DNA from: Prevotella sp.
GTDB lineage: Bacteria > Bacteroidota > Bacteroidia > Bacteroidales > Bacteroidaceae
Assembly (NCBI GenBank): GCA_017395215.1
Contig: JAFPVW010000199.1
Span: 1-58,395 of the forward strand
DNA length: 58,395 nt
Reading direction: 5' to 3'
The notes under the pieces are model-generated. The model was not told the origin of the DNA and ran no database searches. It saw nothing but the letters and a program-made list of their open reading frames with translations. The translations under genes were made by a program, and so were the position numbers. Position 1 is the first letter of the stretch, and each line of letters starts with the position of its first letter. Below are positions 53,933 to 58,395 of this stretch, in pieces.

Positions 53933-56263
53933 TTGAACTTTGCCGATGTCATACTGCCCGTGCCGCTCGACGGCTGCTTTACCTACGCCATTCCACAGCA
54001 GTGGCGCGACAGCGTAAAGGCGGGGCAGCGCGTGCTCGTTCCCTTCGGGCGCAACAAGCAGCACGTGGGCATCATTGCCAAGCTACATGACGACCAGCCG
54101 CAAGGCTACGAGGTGAAGGATATACTCCAGCTGATGGATGCGGAGCCTATCCTGCTGCCCTCGCAGCTGGCCCTGTGGCAGTGGATTTCCACCTATTATA
54201 TGTCGCCCATCGGCGAGGTCTACAAGGCGGCACTCCCCGCCGGACTGAAGGCAGAGGACGGCTACCATCCCAAGACCGAAACTTACATCCGGCTGACCGA
54301 GGCCTTCAGCAGCGAGGCCGCCCAGCACATTGCCCTCAACATGCTGCAGCGGGCCCCCAAGCAGCTCAAGGCGCTGACCGACTTCCTGTTTCTTGCTTCA
54401 TCTGGTGAAGGGTGTCAGGTGAAGGGTGAAGGGTGTCAGGTGAAGGGTGAAGGGAGAATAGACTCTGCGCAGGAACAAACCTCCCTTCACCCTTCACCCT
54501 TCACCTTTCACCATCAAATCACCCGCGACGAACTGCTGAACGAAGGCCACACGCTGCAGACTGTCACGATGCTCATCAAGCGCGGCATACTCGAGACCTA
54601 CGAGGTGGAGGTGGGCCGTCTGAACCACGGCGGCGAGCCCCACCCCGAACTGGTCAAGAAGCTCAGCCCCGCCCAGGAGACGGCCTACAACGAAATCCTC
54701 ATGTCGTTTCTCAAGAAGAAGGTCACGCTGCTGCACGGCGTTACCTCCTCAGGCAAGACCGAAATCTACATCCACCTCATACAGCGCGAGATCGACCAGC
54801 ACCGCCAGGTGCTCTACCTGCTGCCCGAGATAGCGCTGACCGTCCAGATGATGGACCGCCTGCACCGCGTCTTCGGCGACCGCTTGGGCATCTACCATTC
54901 CAAGTACAGCGATGCCGAGCGCGTGGAGATCTGGCAGAAGCAGCTCTCCGGCCATCCTTACGACGTTATCCTCGGTGCCCGCTCAGCCGTCTTCCTGCCC
55001 TTCCAGAACCTCGGACTCGTCATCGTCGACGAGGAGCACGAGACGAGCTTCAAGCAGCAGGACCCCATGCCCCGCTATCATGCCCGCTCGGCAGCCATCA
55101 TGCTGGGGACCAAGGTTCTCCTCGGCACCGCCACGCCCTCGATGGAGTCCTACCACAATGCACGGACGGGCAAGTACGGCTACGTACAGCTGACCGAGCG
55201 CCACCAGGGCATCGAACTGCCCGAGATACAGGTCGTCGACATCAAGGACCTGCAGCGCCGCAAGATGATGACCGGCCCCTTCTCACCTCTTTTATTAGCA
55301 CGCGTCCGCGAGGCACTTGAGCGCGGCGAGCAGGCCATCCTCTTCCAGAACCGCCGGGGCTACGCGCCGATGATCGAGTGCAAGGCCTGCGGATGGGTGC
55401 CCCGCTGCCAGAACTGCGACGTCTCGCTGACGCTCCACCGCCAGATGAACCAGCTGGTCTGCCACTACTGCGGGGCCGTCTACCAGGTGCCCGTCGTGTG
55501 CCCGGCCTGCGGCGGCAACGACCTGCAGACACGCGGCTACGGCACGGAGAAGATTGAGGCCGACGTGCGCGACATCTTCCCCGAGGCCCGCATCAGCCGC
55601 ATGGACCTCGACACCACCCGCACACGCAACGCCTACGAGCGCATCATCAGCGACTTCGGCTCAGGCCGCACCAACCTGCTCATCGGCACACAGATGATTT
55701 CGAAGGGACTCGACTTCGACCGCGTCAGCGTGGTCGGCATCCTTAACGCCGACACCATGCTCAGCTACCCCGACTTCCGGGCCTACGAGCATGCCTACAT
55801 GATGATGGCGCAGGTCAGCGGGCGAGCCGGCCGCAAGGGCCGTCGCGGCCTCGTCATCCTGCAGACGCGCCAGCCCCAGCTGCCCATCATCCAGCAGGTG
55901 GTCCAGGGCGACTACGAGAGTCTCTACCGCTCGCTCTGTGCCGAGCGCCAGCAGTTCCACTATCCGCCCTACTACCGCCTCATTGCCGTCTACCTGAAGC
56001 ACCGCAGCGACACGCTGACAGAGACCGCCGCCCAGGAGCTGGGCCTCCGCCTGCGCCAGTGGTTCGGCGCACGCGTCCTCGGCCCCGACAAGCCCGGCGT
56101 GGCGCGCGTCAAGTCGCTCTGCATACGCAAGCTCGTGCTCAAGCTGGAGAACGGCCTCAATCTGGCCGACGTCCGCCGCTACCTCGCCCTCGCCCAGCAG
56201 CAGATGCTGCAGGACAAGCGCTACGCCTCGCTACAAGTCTACTACGACGTCGACCCGCTGTAG
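53933..56263 (+). CDS. priA: Primosomal helicase PriA with repeat-encoded insertion
   Basis: 776 residues with a TTG start 6 bp after the barrel gene; no better start is seen, and FADVILPVPLDGCFTYAIP is the family's N-terminus. Helicase motifs are complete: Walker A GVTSSGKTEIY, DEEH box, GTATPSMES, and the paired zinc fingers (CKACGWVPRCQNCDVSL, CHYCGAVY, CPACGG). PriA restarts stalled replication forks. Residues about 158-195 (GEGCQVK twice, then Ser/His/Pro-rich) are encoded by a tandem and inverted repeat inserted in frame between the DNA-binding and helicase parts. The reading frame is intact, so the protein is likely active. It shares the gld transcription unit. Confidence 0.95.
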   Translation: MNFADVILPVPLDGCFTYAIPQQWRDSVKAGQRVLVPFGRNKQHVGIIAKLHDDQPQGYEVKDILQLMDAEPILLPSQLALWQWISTYYMSPIGEVYKAALPAGLKAEDGYHPKTETYIRLTEAFSSEAAQHIALNMLQRAPKQLKALTDFLFLASSGEGCQVKGEGCQVKGEGRIDSAQEQTSLHPSPFTFHHQITRDELLNEGHTLQTVTMLIKRGILETYEVEVGRLNHGGEPHPELVKKLSPAQETAYNEILMSFLKKKVTLLHGVTSSGKTEIYIHLIQREIDQHRQVLYLLPEIALTVQMMDRLHRVFGDRLGIYHSKYSDAERVEIWQKQLSGHPYDVILGARSAVFLPFQNLGLVIVDEEHETSFKQQDPMPRYHARSAAIMLGTKVLLGTATPSMESYHNARTGKYGYVQLTERHQGIELPEIQVVDIKDLQRRKMMTGPFSPLLLARVREALERGEQAILFQNRRGYAPMIECKACGWVPRCQNCDVSLTLHRQMNQLVCHYCGAVYQVPVVCPACGGNDLQTRGYGTEKIEADVRDIFPEARISRMDLDTTRTRNAYERIISDFGSGRTNLLIGTQMISKGLDFDRVSVVGILNADTMLSYPDFRAYEHAYMMMAQVSGRAGRKGRRGLVILQTRQPQLPIIQQVVQGDYESLYRSLCAERQQFHYPPYYRLIAVYLKHRSDTLTETAAQELGLRLRQWFGARVLGPDKPGVARVKSLCIRKLVLKLENGLNLADVRRYLALAQQQMLQDKRYASLQVYYDVDPL
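54404..54512. repeat. Tandem and inverted repeat inside priA
   Basis: Two direct 21-bp units at 54404-54424 and 54425-54445 (each begins GGTGAAGGGTGTCAGGTGAA), then GGTGAAGGGTGAAGGGAG at 54439-54456, whose inverse lies at 54481-54512 (CTCCCTTCACCCTTCACC and on). The 21-bp period keeps the frame. Confidence 0.8.
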
Positions 56264-56264
56264 C

Positions 56265-56334
56265 CCCCACCCCTGGCCGTCGCCTGAAAAGCCAACCGAT
56301 ATAACAGATGGGACGTAAGACAGAAGGGGTGGGG
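56265..56334 (+). terminator. Inverted repeat after priA
   Basis: Perfect 10-bp arms CCCCACCCCT (56265-56274) and AGGGGTGGGG (56325-56334) with a 50-nt loop. It may end the porP-priA transcript. The rest of the gap to 56584 holds only the hairpin at 56452 and the promoter of the next gene. Confidence 0.5.
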
Positions 56335-56451
56335 TCTGTGACATTCAATCATACCAAGTAATTATTTAACAATTACCAAACATTGTCTCAGTTTTGTCAT
56401 CCATTGGCTCAGTTTTATGCTTATCGCACTGATATCTATCACTCCAATTCT

Positions 56452-56474
56452 GCACAAACCATGCAGGTTTGTGC
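56452..56474. promoter_or_regulatory. Perfect short hairpin upstream of the FadL-type gene
   Basis: GCACAAACC (56452-56460) and GGTTTGTGC (56466-56474) around ATGCA. It lies about 75 bp before the -7 box, so it could be an operator or a remnant repeat. Confidence 0.35.
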
Positions 56475-56547
56475 GGTATTTAAGTTCCTTTAAGTTAACA
56501 TATCCTAATACTGTGTACGAAAACAGCCCCGTTCGGAACAATTACAA

Positions 56548-56555
56548 TACCTTTG
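56548..56555 (+). promoter_or_regulatory. -7 box for the FadL-type gene
   Basis: TACCTTTG, 29 bp before the ATG. The -33 region has no clear TTTG. Confidence 0.5.
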
Positions 56556-56584
56556 CAGCCGAAATTTTAAGAAGTTTTTAGGAT

Positions 56585-58084
56585 ATGAACAAAATTCAAG
56601 CTACGCTCGCCGGCGCCATGATGCTGGCCGCAGCAGCCACCGCCCAGGCCGGTGGCATTCTGACCAACACAAACCAGAGTATCGACTTTTTAAGGAACCC
56701 CGCACGCGATGCCTCCATCGCGCTCGACGGCGTCTACTCCAACCCCGCCGGTGTGGCCTTCATGCCCGAGGGCCTGCACATTGGCTTCAACTGGCAGTAC
56801 GCCCACCAGACGCGCACCATCACGTCGACCAACGACTTCTTCAAGTATGGCCGCAAGAACAACGGCCAGGCCACGAAGACCTTCGAGGGCACGGCCGACG
56901 CCCCCTTCATCCCCTCGCTGCAGGCTGCCTACAACACGGGCGACTGGTCGTGGCAGCTGAACCTCTCGGTGCCTGGCGGCGGCGGCAGCTGTGAGTTTGC
57001 CGACGGTCTGGGCTCTTTCGAGAGCGTTGTCGGCAACATCGCCACGCAGCTCGCGCCGTTCGGTGCCCAGGGCTACGACATGGACGGCTATATGGAGGGT
57101 CGCCAGTACTACTTCGGCATTCAGGCCGGAACAGCCTACAAGGTCAACGACCGTCTGTCGGTCTACGGCGGCCTGCGCGTGCTCTACGGCACTGCCACCT
57201 ACAAGGCCAAGATCAGCAATATCATGGTTAACGTGGGCGAGGACCGCTACATGAACTTCGGCAGCTTCCTGCAGACGGCAGCCACCACCGTCGACAACAA
57301 CATCGACCTGGTCAATGCCGGCATGGCGCAGTATGAGGCCGCCGGAGCCACCGCCGTGCCTCAGTACGCTGAGCTGGTAGCCAAGAAGGCTCAGTTAGAG
57401 GGAGCCAAGAAGAGTTTCAGCTCGCTGCAGAAGTACTCGCAGGGCGTCAATCTGCTCTGCAACCAGTCGGGTGTCGGCGTGGCTCCCGTCATCGGCGTCG
57501 ACTACCGTCTGAACGACCGCTTCAACTTCGCCGCCAAGTATGAGTTCAAGACGCAGATGCGCATGAAGAACGAGTCGACGGTCTTCGAGGCCAGCGAGAT
57601 TGAGGCTGTCAACAAGTACCGCGACGGCGAGTCGGTCAACGAGGATGCCCCCGCCCTGCTGTCGGTAGGCGTGCAGTGGAGTCCTATCAGCGACGTGCGC
57701 ATCAGCGCTGGCTGGCACCACTTCTTCGATAAGGAGGCCGACTGGTATGGCAACGCCCAGGACGAGCTGAGCCACAACTCCAACGAGCTGCTGGCCGGTG
57801 CTGAGTGGGACGTCGCCGACCGCCTGACCATCTCGGCCGGCGGACAGCTCACCCGCTACGGACTGACCGACGAGTATATGAACGACATGTCGTTCGTCGT
57901 CAACAGCTACAGCCTCGGCTTCGGCTTCAACTACAAGGCTACAGACAAGGTGACGCTCAAGGCCGCTTACTTCCAGACGATATACGACACCTACGACCGC
58001 GTGACGTCGAAGCAGCCGCTGGTCAGCGACTCCTTCACCCGCACCAACCGCGTGCTCGGCCTCGGCGTCGAGGTTAGCCTGTAG
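56585..58084 (+). CDS. OmpP1/FadL/TodX-family outer-membrane channel
   Basis: 499 residues with a signal peptide (ending AATAQAGG). The start of the mature protein (ILTNTNQSIDFLRNPARDAS, then GVYSNPAGVAFMPEGLHIG) carries the NPAG motif of the FadL plug. A 14-strand-type barrel follows and ends LGLGVEVSL. FadL-type channels let hydrophobic compounds such as fatty acids cross the outer membrane. A helix-rich insert at about 235-290 (AAATTVDNNIDLVNAGMAQY) is a feature of Bacteroidetes members. Transcribed alone, with its own promoter. Confidence 0.92.
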   Translation: MNKIQATLAGAMMLAAAATAQAGGILTNTNQSIDFLRNPARDASIALDGVYSNPAGVAFMPEGLHIGFNWQYAHQTRTITSTNDFFKYGRKNNGQATKTFEGTADAPFIPSLQAAYNTGDWSWQLNLSVPGGGGSCEFADGLGSFESVVGNIATQLAPFGAQGYDMDGYMEGRQYYFGIQAGTAYKVNDRLSVYGGLRVLYGTATYKAKISNIMVNVGEDRYMNFGSFLQTAATTVDNNIDLVNAGMAQYEAAGATAVPQYAELVAKKAQLEGAKKSFSSLQKYSQGVNLLCNQSGVGVAPVIGVDYRLNDRFNFAAKYEFKTQMRMKNESTVFEASEIEAVNKYRDGESVNEDAPALLSVGVQWSPISDVRISAGWHHFFDKEADWYGNAQDELSHNSNELLAGAEWDVADRLTISAGGQLTRYGLTDEYMNDMSFVVNSYSLGFGFNYKATDKVTLKAAYFQTIYDTYDRVTSKQPLVSDSFTRTNRVLGLGVEVSL

Positions 58085-58141
58085 CCATATAATAAGGTAT
58101 GCGCACACACGCAGGCGCAAGAAAACATTTCAAGAATTTGC

Positions 58142-58225
58142 CTACACTGCCTACACTGAGGCTTAACCAGCTGTCCGACAGATGGTTGCGCAGTGTAGGC
58201 AATTTTGTTTAGTGTAGGCAACGGC
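58142..58225. repeat. Inverted array of 9-bp units
   Basis: Left arm has two 9-bp units (CCTACACTG-CCTACACTG); the right side has two inverted copies (GTGTAGGCA) separated by ATTTTGTTTA. No gene is seen between 58085 and 58298. Confidence 0.6.
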
Positions 58226-58298
58226 CTGGCGATGGCATCAAGAAAACCGGGCTTCTGTCTTATTTTAAATAAGGTTGACACCAAAAGTTCAAAAAGTT

Positions 58299-58395
58299 AT
58301 GGTGAAACAACCAAATGAGAGTGTTTTTGTAAAGTCCTCCGCTCGTATCAACGATATGAGGCAAGTGTATGAGATGCGCCACATGGATCACCTCA
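58299..58395 (+). CDS. Unidentified gene, 5' end only
   Basis: An ATG at 58299 opens a frame that runs to the window edge. The first residues are MVKQPNESVFVKSSARINDM, then RQVYEMRHMDHL. The codon choice is plausible for a gene, but 32 residues do not reveal a family. The AT palindrome CTTATTTTAAATAAG and GGTTGACACC just upstream resemble the end of an insertion sequence, so a transposase is one option. The start and even the reality of this gene are uncertain. Confidence 0.35.
   Translation, partial: MVKQPNESVFVKSSARINDMRQVYEMRHMDHL

Overview
This window reads as chromosomal DNA of a polysaccharide-degrading member of the Bacteroidales, most likely a gut or rumen Prevotella-type organism (Prevotellaceae). 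The evidence is SusC/SusD pairs, a complete type IX secretion (Por/Gld) gene set, -7 promoter boxes of the Bacteroidetes type (TAnnTTTG, several with TTTG about 20 bp upstream), almost no Shine-Dalgarno sequences, and a xylanase cluster that resembles the xyn cluster I remember from Prevotella bryantii. By eye the coding DNA is well above 50 percent GC, while leaders are AT-rich. The genus is an inference.

Layout. 1-1834: 3' part of a secreted pectate lyase with a dockerin-like tail. 1863-4731 (minus): a tightly overlapping operon of an extended SDR, a PAP2-superfamily membrane enzyme and an EamA transporter, possibly for membrane lipid modification. 4822-13107: xylan utilisation, with GH67 alpha-glucuronidase, a divergent SGNH-type carbohydrate esterase, and an operon of GPH symporter, GH10 xylanase, GH43 enzyme and an ECF sigma factor. 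13225-15021: a DUF2490 protein with a Cthe_2159-like lipoprotein. 15234-18264: sulfur amino acid genes (metY, an SDR, cysK). 18350-35574 (minus): a 17-kb operon of two SusC/SusD pairs interleaved with three fasciclin (FAS1) lipoproteins and no hydrolase. This is the least explained system here. 35575-36095: a non-coding region with a long inverted repeat. 36096-36713 (minus): hicAB toxin-antitoxin. 36870-47128: large secreted glycoside hydrolases (GH2 with F5/8C, a GH5-GH43 fusion, GH3). 47217-53926: porP-gldK-gldL-gldM-gldN and a small beta-barrel protein, followed by priA. 56585-58084: a FadL-family channel. The right edge holds 9-mer inverted repeats and the start of an unidentified gene.

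How the parts fit. The GH10, GH67, esterase and GH43 enzymes together can strip and depolymerise decorated xylan, and the symporter can carry the oligomers to the cytoplasmic GH43. GH2 and GH5-GH43 end in short C-terminal modules like type IX sorting signals, and the secretion machine is encoded just downstream. The fasciclin/SusCD operon probably builds two outer-membrane uptake complexes with large surface lipoproteins, but its substrate cannot be read from the sequence.

The window is also rich in small repeats that have entered coding sequence: a palindromic element in the epimerase, a 21-bp tandem and inverted repeat in priA, a glycine-coding minisatellite in gldL, AATTGA-type arrays at the operon junctions that supply start and stop codons, and a roughly 45-bp GC-palindromic segment shared between lipoprotein signal peptides and, on the opposite coding strand, gldL. 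I saw no rRNA, tRNA, CRISPR array or complete insertion sequence.
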